The notes beneath the pieces are model-generated. The model did no database searches. It saw only the letters and a list, made by a program, of their open reading frames with translations, and was not told the origin of the DNA. Source: Larimichthys crocea (lineage: Eukaryota; Chordata; Actinopteri; Sciaenidae). From it: a DNA stretch of 64,000 bases. This document shows, one piece after another, positions 24,573 through 36,869 of this stretch. Made by a program: the position numbers and the translations under genes. Within the stretch, counting starts at the first letter, position 1, and every line of letters starts with the position of its first letter. The stretch covers positions 10,328,334 through 10,392,333 of the forward strand of contig NC_040032.1 of assembly GCF_000972845.2 (NCBI RefSeq), written 5' to 3'.

Positions 24573-25481
24573 AAAGGCAGGAGGAAATGATTTGGCTCGC
24601 AGAAATGTCGCCCATCAACATTCCACATCTCCTCTTCATAGGCGTCATATTCTTGTGGAAGTTATTCTTTATTGTTTCGGACACATAAAAAGCCTCACCT
24701 CGGCGACACAATGTTTCTGAAATTACTTTCATCCTTGAAAAAAAAAAAAGGAAGAATGAGTGACTGGATAACATTATGCTTCATGGTCCACGTGCACGTG
24801 TTGGTCCTATTTGGATACAAACATGCATTCCTAATAGAACGGCTCGAGCGAGCAGAAAATAAATTTCCTGCTCTGTCTGTGCACTCGGGTTGTCTCTGGT
24901 TTCATCCTTATCCATTTCAATGCAGCTGCTAGTGCTGTCATTGATAGTAAGGGCAAGGACTGTTCATACACAAACCATTTCTCCTCTGGGAAGAATTGAT
25001 TTAATGACAACATCCAGTGGCCGCAATCGATGGGGCAGAGGGAAAGGTACATTATGAGGAAAGGAAGACAGATAATGGAGGATCACAGAGCCATTTCCAT
25101 CACACTAACTAGCATCCATGAACACTCCTCGCCTCCTTATTCTAAAAGTACCCAATGGAACAGACCGGTCGTCTGAACTCTTATTCTCTTCCCTCAGTAT
25201 CTTCTCGTCACACCCCTTTACCTTTGACCCACTTGCTCCTCGCCACCCAGCAGAGTCACATCTGGGATCGCAGTAGCACGCGCTCCTAGATGATGATCAT
25301 TTAAGTTTACAACCCCACTGTTTTACCCCATGTGGCTACTTAGATAGCTGCTGTAACTGTGACTGTGGATGGATATTAAGAGATGCTGTTGTTTTCGCCT
25401 CCGCTCAGTGTTACAATCAAGCAAGCGAGCACACTGCATTTAAGATCCAGCTGCTCGTTTAAAATCTTCTCAACTTTAGAA

Positions 25482-25513
25482 GTCTCTCTCTCTCCCTCTC
25501 CCTCTTTCTCTCA
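25482..25513. repeat. CT-rich simple repeat
   Basis: Alternating TCTCTC and CCCTCTC units over about 30 bases. Confidence 0.85.
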
Positions 25514-25950
25514 TCTGCATAAGGACCACATCCACTCTGCACATCTGATGAGCTGTCTTATCAAACTGAGGAGGCCTAATTCTTCTCGCAGTGTAAAGAT
25601 GCATTGTGGGTCTCACACCCACCGTGACATTATTTATGAGCTACAAAAAGCTTCAGTTGCTTTTGTGATAATGAATGTCAATCTGCAGGGCTCGGATTCT
25701 TTTCGTTTTCACTCGCCCCAGATAGCACGACTTTCTATTTTTACATCCTTTACGATGTTGCATATTTTTTCTATATTTTGTTTTTTCGCTTCCGTATCCT
25801 CAGCTCACTCCTCGTACTAAAAAAAATGATTGTGTAGTGTGATGAAAAATAGAATCAGTGACAAGCTGGGAATGATTCAAAGAGGAAAATAAAGTCATGA
25901 ATATACTACCAGTCCATCTAAGAGCAAATATAGATGTACAGTCTGTGGGA

Positions 25951-25964
25951 ATATATATATATAT
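25951..25964. repeat. (AT)n microsatellite, short
   Basis: Seven AT units in an AT-rich context. Confidence 0.85.
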
Positions 25965-27904
25965 CAAAGTCTGACATGACCTGTCTTCACATGGGTTTGA
26001 GAAGTTATTTAACCGATAACACAGGTCCAGGTATTCTCACCTCAGGCAGGTCACTCTGAAGCTTGGGGGCCCTTCGCAGCTGAGGCCAGGTCAACCGCTG
26101 AACAGCCAACAGGGCTTTGCCAGAAAACCTGAGCTGCTCTCGAGCTCCTGATGGGTTCAAAGGTCTGAGATATAGTTTGAAGCAAGGCTTGGACGAGTCG
26201 TTAGATCAATCAATATAATCTTGGCATCTAACTCTAAACCTGACAAGCAAGCCATGTGATGTCAGGATAGCCAGGATGTGTTCCAGTGTGTTAGAGTCAG
26301 AATCACCTTTATTTGATGTGATTTATGGCTGGTGATCTTTTCAGCAACTGCCATCCTATTTGCATTCCACATTCCTCTCTGTACAGTAGCTCTCTTGGAT
26401 TCAGACTTTCCGACGTGGGGTTCATATTGCATAGACAGAAGCTGGTGCATGCATTCTTGTAACTTAGGAAACAACATTTAATGTTTTGTGTTGGATGACA
26501 ATGAATCGTCTCAGCCAATGGTTTGTTTGGGAATTTTATTTTCTAGACCAATATGCATTGACTTGGTTTGACTTTGGAGGATTGTGCTCCTCAAACTTCA
26601 CATGTATTACTAACTTTAATTGCAAATGCAAGACTTAAGGTACCCCTTTTGTAGCAAGGCAGAAGAAAGTTGAGATGAACCATAAAATCTGTCCCAACCA
26701 AATCTATCCCACATTAACCAAGAATCTCTAACCACAGTTTGTTTTCCATGACCTTGAACTTTATCAATACCCTAGTTGTGTGCAGATACTATAGAAAGTT
26801 AAACAGTAGAACTGTCCAACATTGACATTCTTGTGCATACACTGATACGCCCATTTCTCTTATACTTATCCTATGCAATGCAATGTGATTATCCTTATGC
26901 ACCGTGACAGAGTAGCTGCTCAAGGTGTGTTTGCTGCCCAGCGTGGTTCCAGAATTTCAACAATGTTCGTGTATGTTAAGTTTGTAAACACAGTATGTAT
27001 TTTAATATAAATTATGTAAAGAGTATTGATTCTGAGGGACCGTAAATGACCAATGGCTGTTGATGTTTTGTTTTGTCTTCTAGTCCTCGATGAGACATCC
27101 ACTATAAACTTACCTTTCCATGCAAATCCCCTCCCATAATTCCAGGCACAGTGTTATAATTCACAGCAAGATTCCACTTCACCATGACTGAAAAGTCAGA
27201 GCTGTCATTTTTCAGCGGACAAGCAAAGTCCTTTATAATGACTTCACAGTATGTCTGTTTCTGTTTGATGAGTGAGACCTGCTCTGACTACCAGACTGCC
27301 TGCAGCTCTTCCTGCAGCCTGTTCATTTCTTGTTAAAAAACGAATGACTTCCGGGTGGTATAGTCACTTACTAAGTGTAATGGCCACCACACTTTACTCT
27401 CAGTGATGTATGGAGGGTTGGTAGTACAGGGCTGGTAATGTCTTGCATCTACTGAAAGAACAAGAGCCATCTCAGCATTCCACAAAATCAACACTCTGCT
27501 CCTCGGTTATACTTTTAAAAAAAGCAAAATGCATTTGAACACTGTTCTATTTGGAAAAGTGTAATTGGAACATGTAGCAGTCTACCTAACATGTAATTAC
27601 AGTTGAGTGCTTGTCAGAATGCATACAATCCATCATCTGTCTGTGCTTTCAGCCTTAATAACCCCTAACAACACCCAACTGCTTCATTCAGTGTCACATA
27701 ATAACTGAACTCTGGCTTTGCTGTCAGACAATGCAGAGCAGTGTTCCAAACTTTTCTCAAGTCCACTTGGCTAGTTAAAAGCTGCCATTGGCTGCTGCGG
27801 CTGTGTTTCTCCTCCCTTTATTCCCTGAGCACTGAGGAGCCCAGGTGTTGGCAGTGAGCAGCTTGCGTGGCAGCAAAGTGATATTTTGATGAGATGACAG
27901 TCAA

Positions 27905-28017
27905 CTCGCTTTGCAATTCTGCCGTGCGGCGCAGCATTGTGGCCCCGGCACTCCGGTGGGACGAGCAGATCCATGGGTCTACACAGCTGGCGTCGGCTCC
28001 TGCCAACTGCGGCAGCT
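27905..28017. other. GC- and CpG-rich patch
   Basis: I count ten CpG dinucleotides in about 113 bases, within GC-rich sequence (GTGCGGCGCAGCATTGTGG, CTGGCGTCGGCTCCTGCC). It is flanked by CpG-poor DNA. Frames are open in several registers on both strands, which the lack of A/T-rich stop codons explains. It could be a small regulatory island or an unrecognised exon; no splice pair could be defined. Confidence 0.45.
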
Positions 28018-28545
28018 CCTCATCACAGATGTTCATGCAGCCACCCCATTGGCAGCATCTAGCCCTTTTGTGCTGACCTTATTCAGGAGCACAGCGAGCC
28101 ACGAATGAAAAGTGGAATGTTGCAGCCGTCGGTAAAGCTGTTGAAGAAGTATACTCAGTTTATGGGCCATTAGCTTGTTGGGGAAAATGTGAGTGAAGAG
28201 AACACCGACAACAACCAGATCCATTCGTCCCCTGCACTGCCCCATGCTAACACATTAGCACATGTCAAGTGTTTGTAGCCAAGGCAACTGACAGGTGCCT
28301 GACCTTTTCCTAGTGACGTTGTGCTCTGTGTGGGACTGTGATTATTTGAGCTACTGAGGACAAAATGATCCCTAAATGAAGTGATTTCCCTAAATTGTTT
28401 CTTTTAAAATGTGTACACGGCTGCATAGATGACATTGTAGTGTTTCACAAGACAACAGCAAAGATGTGTCTTTGCAATCACATCTACTTAGTAAATGGAG
28501 CTCAGTGCGGATCACACAGACGTACAAGCAAAGCATCTTACCGTG

Positions 28546-28560
28546 ACAGCAGGGGGTCCT
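28546..28560 (+). promoter_or_regulatory. Weak CTCF-like motif
   Basis: ACAGCAGGGGGT matches the CTCF core at 10 of 12 positions, with the final C replaced by T. Recorded only because it has the same orientation as other CTCF-like sites in the window. Confidence 0.12.
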
Positions 28561-29076
28561 TTTCCTGCGTCCCCGCAGTCTTCGCCGCACGTGCACATTA
28601 AAATACGTTTTTCACAGCATGACGCCCCGTGATAATCACTTGACAACGAGAGGAGATTCATTTAAAAATGCATCAGACGATGGCGTTACAGGATCTAGTA
28701 TGAGGTAAACATTTGTCTTTTCTTATTGTTGAAATCTTGTCATTTGCTTAAAATGGTTACAGAGATTTTAGAGGATACGCGCACACCACCGCTACCTCTA
28801 CAGTCAACACCACCATCCCCCTGCCACACTCAACGCCTCCAATCTCATATGCACAGAGGCAGATGCAATTATTTTCATAGAGATAGAGGGAAATGTCATC
28901 AGGACTCTCCAAAAGCCTCCACATTCTGTCACCTTCTCTTTTTTTTTTTTCCATTTCCATGATTCCCTTTATCAATTAAGTCTGCTCTTGAGATTGTCTC
29001 CAGCAATTTCATTACAGTCAATTAGCCTGGAGAGAGAGAATGAGACAGAGGAGAGCTTTCCAGTCAGTCAGTAAGT

Positions 29077-29095
29077 GAGAGAGAGAGAGAGAGAG
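29077..29095. repeat. (GA)n microsatellite
   Basis: Nine to ten GA units inside a purine-rich stretch. Confidence 0.9.
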
Positions 29096-29762
29096 CTGCA
29101 GACGAACAACATGAATCTCAGCCTCTGCATACCAAACAGTGACAGCAGGAGGTCGCTCGCCAAAAGGCCCTCAGACCCGCTGAGGACAGTCACCTCTCAA
29201 GTCTAATAACGTTTCTGAGACTCCCGGTGGAAACTGCGCAGACACACTACAGGGGCTTCGTGTCTACATATGAAGAAAGCCTGTGATAGACACACTGCTG
29301 ACCGCAAATGTAGCAGCTATGAAATCCCCCTCCTCTGTTGGATGGTGAAACACAAGCTTAAGTCAGCATTCAGACATGTGCGGTGGGAAGCAACGCGGCT
29401 CGAGGGAGAACATTCATAAAACTGGTTTGTATGGAGACAGGTCTTTGTGATCCGTCAGCAAAGCAGTATGTACTGCGTGGGGAAACGTTTATTTCCCACT
29501 TAATTTGACTGCTGAGATGAAGAGGCGCTTAATAACTAAGTTACCAACTCGAAAAGTTTATACTGCAGATGAAGAATGTGCTGTTGGTGTTGACCCCTTT
29601 AAGCAATATGCAAGTGTAAGCTTGTCTAACCTTAGATACAGTAGGCGATGACCAATATAGACCACGGTGGGCCAAACTTGACACTCAGAACACCCAAATA
29701 ACGCTGAACATTTCTCCTAAAACAGCACGTTAGTCTACCCACAACAGCTTTAGTGTCAAATC

Positions 29763-29787
29763 GCAGCAGCAGCAGCAGCGGCAGCAG
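29763..29787. repeat. (CAG)n trinucleotide repeat
   Basis: Eight GCA/CAG units with one CGG interruption. The overlapping plus-strand frame reads poly-serine with no other sign of coding. Confidence 0.85.
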
Positions 29788-31713
29788 ATCAGATATGCTA
29801 CTTCAAAGACCAGACAGAGAGAGAGAGCATGAAACAACCGAGGCCGCGACACCACAAAGTCAGCGGCACAGTTTCCAAATCGACCTGTTATTAAAAAAAT
29901 ATTTCCAAAATTCACAATTTGAGCACAGTCCTCTGGTTGTTGTTGAAATCTTTTCCCATGTCATTTCTTAGGTATTTTGAGGTATTCCTCGTGGTACTTT
30001 AGAGTTTGTTATTTCCTAAAAAAACAATAAAAAGTTACTAATGACTCACCCTGCTCTCAGGGCACAGAGTTATTTTGCATCCAATGAAACATTTTCTCTA
30101 ATATGACGCCGCCAGAGCAGCACAGTTATGAAAGATTCGGAGGGTTCGAACACGGCCAGGTCTCGCTGATTACTGTACAAAAGCACAACTTTAGAACTTT
30201 ATTCAGGGATTTTCATGAAACTGGATCAGATTTTATACAGAATATATTTGCTGGTTTTCCCTCTGATGTCTTCCGGCTGCTCTGCTTCAACTCTCTGTGA
30301 TTTACATAGTTTCCTAACTCACTCAGTCCCCGGATGCCAGGAGCCAAACCCGGCAAGAAAACTATCTTGGTAATTTCTTTTTCAAACCAGCGACTGCTAG
30401 TTTCAGAGGCCGTGCTTGGTCACTGGAAGGTAGATGCTGACTGTTGGAATGTAACTATTCTGCTGGTTTGCCATCATATATGTGTGGTACATCAGGTATA
30501 ACCAGGACATTCCCTTTAATGACATCAGAACATATGGACAAGCTGCAGCTGGCTAACTCTCCTGCAGCAGATCAGCCTGCCAGAACTCCTGGGACTCCAC
30601 ATGAGTTCTTGGGGAATAGCCATATGCCTGAATAAGCAGTTTACTGCAACATTACCTGTATTCTGTTTTTGCATCATGCTGCCCATGTGGTGGTTAGACC
30701 CGGTGGTGCTGCACTAAAGCCGGTCTTTAGTGTCGCTCTCAGAGGCTGGTTCTAAAAAATCAGCAGTAACCGTTTTCTTTGCAAAGCAGCCTTCAGATGA
30801 AAATATCTTGATATGGCCTTAATTTCCAGTGGAATAGGAAAATAATTGTGTTTTGTAAGTGGGAGGTTGGGATCAGTGTAGGAGCAACGAGGGTTTGGTT
30901 ATAAATATATTCTCTCTGCAAATTAAGATATTAAAAGCCACATTACTGGAGTCAAGGCAGCAGAGATTTTCTCTGTATCCGACTGATTCGGAGGTTGTTA
31001 CTTTGCATGAAAACCAATTTAACTTACTTCTGGTATAATTAATTCAAACAAAACCAATCTTTTAAAAATGTTAATAAAATCACTGTAAAATGATTTTGTT
31101 ACATTCACGGCCTTGTCAACACATTCATTTGCAGAATGATGATAAGGTACAGTGCACATATAAAATAAATTGCCTTCTTTTGCCATATTTTGCTATGCTT
31201 CTTGTTAATAGCATTCTTTTCATATTTCTCAAGGAAACTGTGGGTGGTAGACTGCTGAATCGTGCTGCTTCTCACCCACACAACAATAACAGGAGTAACA
31301 TATGACCCTATTGAGTAAAGTACATGAAACCTGGATTTTTGCACCGCTGTTACTTCCATGACGTCAACATGGAGTGTCACTGAAGCCACGTCTCTGCACA
31401 AACACAGCGTCTTCAGGTCAAGAAGTTGACATGAATCACGCTTACATTAAAGTTTCCTCATACATCATACAGCAGATGATCGGATTAGATTTCATAGCAC
31501 CTCGCTGCATTGGTTTGCATATCAAATATACTTTCATGAAACCACTACATCTCCTTAATGTTTTAAGATATGGTGTTAATACCCCACGTGAGTGATATGA
31601 AGACAGGAGTGCTGACATAGAAATATTCACTTCATCATGCATTAATCTGATTAATGACGTGCTATGTTTTATTCACTGCAATTACAAAATGATGTACAGT
31701 CGTGCAGAAACAG

Positions 31714-31725
31714 CCAGCAGGGGAC
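31714..31725 (+). promoter_or_regulatory. CTCF-like core motif
   Basis: CCAGCAGGGGAC matches the CTCF core at 11 of 12 positions, forward orientation. Motif match only. Confidence 0.25.
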
Positions 31726-33005
31726 AGTAAACAGAACAGTGGAGAGTAAAGAGAGAGAGGGCGGTTAGCTCGGCAGATACAGCAGTTCACCACAATGTCA
31801 CCGAGCTTTTCAAACCAAATATTTCAAGGCATGAAGTTTTATTTCACTGTAATGTTTTCTCATGTGACCAGTTCTTAATTGAGATTTTACCGTATTTGAT
31901 TAAATATTTAAGGATCTTTTTAAGTTTTCAAGGACTTTAATATTTTTGTGAAGCTCCTCTGAGGTCATGCAGCTTTTCCTAATCAGAATAAAGGATTTAG
32001 TCTGGATTGTTCATCATGTTAAAACAGAATCTTGGAAAGCGGCCAAGAAACCTAAAACTTTCCACAACACAAGAACTGATGTGATGTGACAACCCCATTT
32101 GCCCTCATGTCTGCAGGCCAAGCTGACACGCTTACCTTAATTTGATAGTAAAGTTTAGTGTGTCCGCTTGGAGTCGTTTGAAGCGCCAGCATCATCTGTA
32201 TCCACTCGGAATGAACACTGATTCATCAGAGTAGGGGCTTGATTGTTTGGCAGACTCTCGCTCTCGCACTCTCTCTCCTGGAAATGTCCACTTCAGAGCT
32301 CACTGTTTGTCCATATGCTCCACGCTCCACAGGTAGGCTGTGGTTTGATTTCTGAAATTAGTCACACCTGTGCTTTTTTTTTTTTTTTTACGGCTTTGCT
32401 TGAGGCAAATTTGTTTTGAAAGGACTCGCAAACAAACCAGCATCTTCAGAGAGTGCAGGGCCAGATATTTTGTGTGAATTTCCGCTCACTTATCTGAACA
32501 ACTGTGAAATCACAGAAGCTGCTCATGCTCGTCCTTCACAGCTATTGAATGCGGATAGCCATTTCTCTAATAAGTAATGCAGAACTAAGTGAATCCTTCA
32601 GAACCAGTTTGACAGCAGCAGCTGCTTAAAAAGATGGGCAAAAGTTTTCATGGATATGCTTCTCTTACCGAGCCGAGCTAACAAACTAAGCCATTAGCGT
32701 TTGAGGTCTTTTCAAAGGGTCAACATATCGAGTGCAACTCTAGAAAGGATTGCTATGGAAATTGAAATGGCAGGGGATCAATTCTTTGTGTTGGATGAAA
32801 ATGATTTTGTCACAATTTAGTGCAGATCTTTCCTGTTTGAGGCATTTGCAAATGGAATGGAGCCCAGCAGTGTGTTTACATCAACCAGCAGCGTTGTACG
32901 CTCCTTTGCTCCCTCTTAGCATTTCTGCAAAGGTGTCAGTCTGTTGGGTCTGAATAAAAGACAGAAAGAGTCGAAAGAGATGCGACAAGCTTTCCTCACC
33001 CCTCT

Positions 33006-33048
33006 ACCACCCACCACCAACCACCATCACCACCACCACCACCACCCA
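33006..33048. repeat. (CCA)n-rich simple repeat
   Basis: Imperfect CCA/CAC units over about 43 bases. Confidence 0.9.
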
Positions 33049-34339
33049 CTTGAGTTCTCTTTATGAATACCCACAGTGTTCTCTGTTTCTTCTTCCTGTG
33101 CTCACACAGATTATGCATCAAGTTTTTAATTGATCCCTCTGGGGTGGGATTCTCACAGTTGGGGGAGACTTAGGTACACAATGGTATGAACCTCGATCCT
33201 GTGATTTCTAAGCAAACACAGCGTTTTGAATACCTAGCTGCAGGCAGCAGTAATTGGTTTTGCATAGATACTTGTGCTTTCTCATTGCAGAGACCTTCAG
33301 TGGAGGCTGGGGTGTTATTTGAATAGTGTAAGTGCAGATGATGAGGGATGTGTTTAACATGTATACTTACCAAGTCATGCACAATCAGGTTTTTGGAGTA
33401 GTGTCTGAAGTACTTGTACACATAAACTAGGATAGTAAGCAAGTATGAATATAGCAGTGAGCAGAAAAAACAAACAGCATCCAAATACTTTGGTTTGTTT
33501 CTCTCCCTGACCTCCCACTCGATTGACAAAGCTTACCGCAAATGTCACACCACTACTTCTGAGTCATAACTCATATCTAAACACAGACATCATACACACA
33601 CCGCTGTGACCAGAACCCACTCTGTATACTGTAAATCAATCAGAAGTTCAGACCTTGCATCATGATGATCAGATTCAAACTTTTCCCTCGGTATCCAGGT
33701 GATGCGGGGTGGGACCAGAATAACTTCAAGTTCAATATTCAGACATTTCGTCAAGGTTCATCCTCAGTAACTTTGAGTTTTCACCAGATTTGTTGTGCAG
33801 CGTGGAAAATAACGTTTGACTGATGTTGCGCAGCTGTTTGTGTTGACATGGTGATCTGATATAGGAGTTCAGCACTTTGCGCGACAGTTGACGAGCACTT
33901 CGAGCTGAATTTAGGAACCGTCTGAAAAAATGAATGCAAATAGGCTCAGATAGCTTTTAACTTTCTCTCGCTAACCATGTCTGGATTTGGAGGGAATCAG
34001 GCGTACCTGCACCGGGAACTGTGACAATATTAGAAACTCACAGGATAAGAACATCCATGTGTTCCATATACATGTCACGTCCCAACGATGATTGAAATCA
34101 TTCTAATGTTGGGGATTATATTTCAACTCATTTTCATCAAGATTTATCTAAAAGGGAATTTGGGAAAAGACTCCGAGTTCTTATTCTGTGATCTGTCTGC
34201 AGGGTGTGCAGAGGGGTTATTGGTAGGTGAGTATGTATGCCGTCTTTCCTGAGCATGACTCATCATAGGAGCCTTTAAACTCTCTCTATCCTTCTGGGGT
34301 ATTAGATGTCCTCATCCTTGTCCCCGGACTCTTTGAGAG

Positions 34340-34830
34340 CAGATGATCCTCATTAATTTTGCCCGGATGGAGGGCATGTGTCTTTGCAGCCTCTCCTGTC
34401 CTCACACTGAGAAACCCAATCTGACAAATCCTCTTATAAAGATATCATTCTCCCACCATCCCATCTCGGCCCTGTCCTCATCAGATATCGATGCTGATTT
34501 GTCCTTCCTTATTTGCACACAACGTTGATCAGATGAAGGCGGCGGTGAAAGTAGGACAGACAGGCGGTGCGGACGAGTTGTAATAAACGATGAATATCCT
34601 CTTCCCAGCATTACTGCTGACACATGAGGTATGGCAATCACAGTGAACACTGTCTCGCCGGCATGCAGATGAAGGGTCAGGTTGCCATCCCATCAACTAC
34701 GATAATTGAACTGTCGCCCAAAGGTGCCAGATTTCCCAGTTATCTTCTGTATTTCCCTTTCTTGTATATTCCATGAAGTTTTTATCGGCTCAAGCCGTGG
34801 AATTATTTCCTGTTTTCATTTACTACCTAA
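34340..34830. promoter_or_regulatory. Candidate conserved non-coding element
   Basis: Non-repetitive block with CCTCATTAATTTTGCCCGG, ACGATAATTGAACTGTCGCC and GTGGAATTATTTCCTG. Balanced composition and homeodomain-type cores. Conservation is untested. Confidence 0.3.
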
Positions 34831-35629
34831 CTTGAATGCCGTCGAAAGACTTCGCTGACAGCGAACAAGATCCACAGCCATGTTTTATCGGATAAAAGCT
34901 TCATCTTGATGAAAAGGAGATCAGGGACTCAACCCTTAAAATGTGAGCGAATGACAACCCTCCTGTTTTTTAAGTCACTTTCTTCCGTTTAAAACCCAAC
35001 TCCGCTGCTCGGTTTCTGATGCCTCACACAGATCACAGCTGTTCTATATAGTAGGCTCAGAGCGTGGATGACACCTCAAGGTAAACCGTTTCACTAGCTG
35101 CTGCTGTGGTAGATCAATTTAGTGTGATAACATCATGATGCAAAAGCAGAATCTGAATTCGCCTGGAAAATATTCAGTGTCAAGGATTTTTTATTTCTGT
35201 TCAGCAAAGAGGGAGTCGGTGTAGCTGCTCCATCCTCCTGTCTGTACTACACGCCGTATCCTTGGATAAACACATTTCTAATAGTGCGGTTGTAAAACTG
35301 TACTGTGCACCTGTGATCTCATTAATCTCAGAAAAAAAAGAATACCCTCATTGGGGAAAACCAACAGGTTTGTAATGCTGTTGCTCAGAGGGCTTTTGTT
35401 TAGCAGCTTCAACGTTTGGGTAATTTCCTTTCACTTAGAGAACATAGTGACTTTTCACATCTCCTGAACGGGTTTATTTTTGCAGTGTGTACTGAAGTCA
35501 GCGGTCAAGCCCGCTGCAACTTTCTATTTCCCTCAAACATGTGTAGTTTCTGATTGAAAGCTGAATCCTACAGAAAAAGTGAAGATCAAAAACCTTGACC
35601 AACTTCAGAGCTGCTGAAAGTTACTGAAA

Positions 35630-35880
35630 TAAATGTCTGGATATATTTATGTATTTTACTGTGTATACAATATACTTGATATGCAAAATAAGTTTATAAT
35701 CTACATTATACGTTCCAAATATTGGACTGGGTCACAATCCTTAAATATATCTACAACATTTACATTTTAATAATATTACATATTGGTGTTCATTATCTAT
35801 ATATATATTATTATATTATCATATATAATTCTATTAAGTCATGTTGAGAATTAAACCTAATTGCAAAATATTAAACATGA
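35630..35880. other. AT-rich patch
   Basis: About 250 bases dominated by A and T, with repeated ATATAT and TTATATTATC words and almost no GC clusters. It could be a matrix-attachment-type or easily melted region, or an old degraded repeat. No more can be said from the sequence. Confidence 0.6.
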
Positions 35881-36539
35881 ATGTGAATTTCTACAGAAAA
35901 CATCAGCGATTTGACTTTTGCACAAATGCTGTCAAACGTTTGAGCACACAAAGAAGTTCAGTTAAATTCAGAATGGATTTTATTTGATGTCAGTGCACAT
36001 TCAACTCGAGACTGCAGAGAGACAAAACAAACAAAACAAAATCAAGGTTAACTTCAAAACATCTATTCTTCCATAATATTGGTGATGTGAGAACAAACCT
36101 TGGGATTTCACTCTGCAAAAAAGGCTTTAATAAAACTTGAATGTTTCGAAGCAAGGTAGGCAACATTTGAGTGCTCCCATTCATTCTAAAACTTATAACT
36201 CAGTGCGCTTTGATATCAGTCTCTCTAAAGGATGGAACAGACAACTTCATTATCACAGTCTCATAGAAATCACTCTTAAAGATGTGATATCAATTAGTTG
36301 GAACCGGGGAAAGGAGTCAAAACAATTGCTGTATGTGAAGAGAAGGCAGCAAGTCGAGAAGCACGAGGTAAACACCCACATGGAGAGCTCTTATACCATC
36401 AGAGGGTGTTTGAAAGGTGCAGCATCACCTGAGTTCATCACCGAATTTGACCACAATTACGGGTCAGGTAAACATCTAGACGTGGCGGTGGGCAGATTAA
36501 CACGCAGCGAGGCTGGGGAGAGGAAAAAGAGCGATAATT

Positions 36540-36621
36540 AAACAGAAAGAAATATGCTGTCGTATAAACATGTAATAAGTAAACAGAAAGAAATATGCTG
36601 TCGTATAAACATGTAATAAGT
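36540..36621. repeat. Perfect 41-bp tandem duplication
   Basis: The 41-base unit starting AAACAGAAAGAAATATGCTG occupies 36540-36580 and is repeated without a single difference at 36581-36621. Identity of both copies indicates a recent duplication, or an error of sequence assembly. It lies directly after the stop of a chance open frame. Confidence 0.95.
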
Positions 36622-36698
36622 CATTTTAATGTCCGCGGGCAGCAGTTTTCCTGACATCCCCCGGCTCTCTGCTTATTTCCATTAATCCTCAGCCCTGG

Positions 36699-36715
36699 AA
36701 AAAAAAAAAAAAAAA
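36699..36715. repeat. A tract
   Basis: Seventeen A residues followed by mixed GAAAAG units. No recognised retroelement lies directly upstream on the plus strand. Confidence 0.9.
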
Positions 36716-36846
36716 GAAAAGAAAAAACATCCAGGATGCTTCAGCTGCCATCTGCTCAGATTGGCTAATAAAAGCAACACCATCAAAATGTTAAATTATG
36801 TCTTTTTTATGATTATGATGGGAGACTGTAATCATTGCTGTAGACA

Positions 36847-36858
36847 GCCCTCTGGTGG
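36847..36858 (-). promoter_or_regulatory. CTCF-like core motif, perfect match
   Basis: GCCCTCTGGTGG on the plus strand is CCACCAGAGGGC on the minus strand, matching all 12 positions of the CTCF core CCASYAGRKGGC. It is preceded by T and followed by TGT as in many bound sites. It points left, opposite to the forward matches at 23425 and 31714. Confidence 0.4.
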
Positions 36859-36869
36859 ACCCTTACGAT

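Larger units (their letters stand above)
24325..33000. other. Long non-coding stretch
   Basis: No gene can be supported. It holds a hairpin (24533-24572), a CT-rich tract (25482-25513), an AT microsatellite (25951-25964), a CpG-rich patch (27905-28017), GA and CAG repeats near 29.1 and 29.8 kb, a 16-base T run (32374-32389) and a CTCF-like motif (31714). Frames open on both strands at 27771-28245 reflect the local GC richness. AGAGTCAGAATCACCTTTAT at 26292-26311 may be the edge of another LINE tail. Confidence 0.5.
33050..36538. other. Non-coding stretch
   Basis: No supportable gene. It holds a regulatory-looking block at 34340-34830 and a very AT-rich patch at 35630-35880. A plus-strand frame at 36137-36541 runs 134 codons without an ATG near its start. 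It has GAG/GTAAAC and CAG/GTAAAC donor-like sites, but a frame of this length is expected once or twice by chance in a window of this size and composition. Confidence 0.5.

Noticed and set aside
25383..25820. 145-codon plus-strand open frame
   Set aside because: Read through a CT-rich simple repeat, with biased serine/leucine composition and no domain.
26292..26316. Possible edge of a LINE tail, AGAGTCAGAATCACCTTTAT
   Set aside because: Only about 22 bases match remembered fish repeats, too short to annotate as an element.
29141..29158. CTCF-like word ACAGCAGGAGGTC
   Set aside because: Three mismatches in the 12-base core.
30142..30156. tRNA B-box-like word GGTTCGAACAC
   Set aside because: No A box at the right distance and no cloverleaf can be folded around it.
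34638..34660. miR-128-like word TCACAGTGAACACTGTC
   Set aside because: The match fails after the seed region; the local ACAGTGAACACTGT palindrome is only six pairs and no precursor hairpin is visible.
36137..36541. 134-codon plus-strand open frame with donor-like GTAAAC sites
   Set aside because: No ATG near the start and no acceptor; one or two frames of this length are expected by chance in a window of this size and composition.
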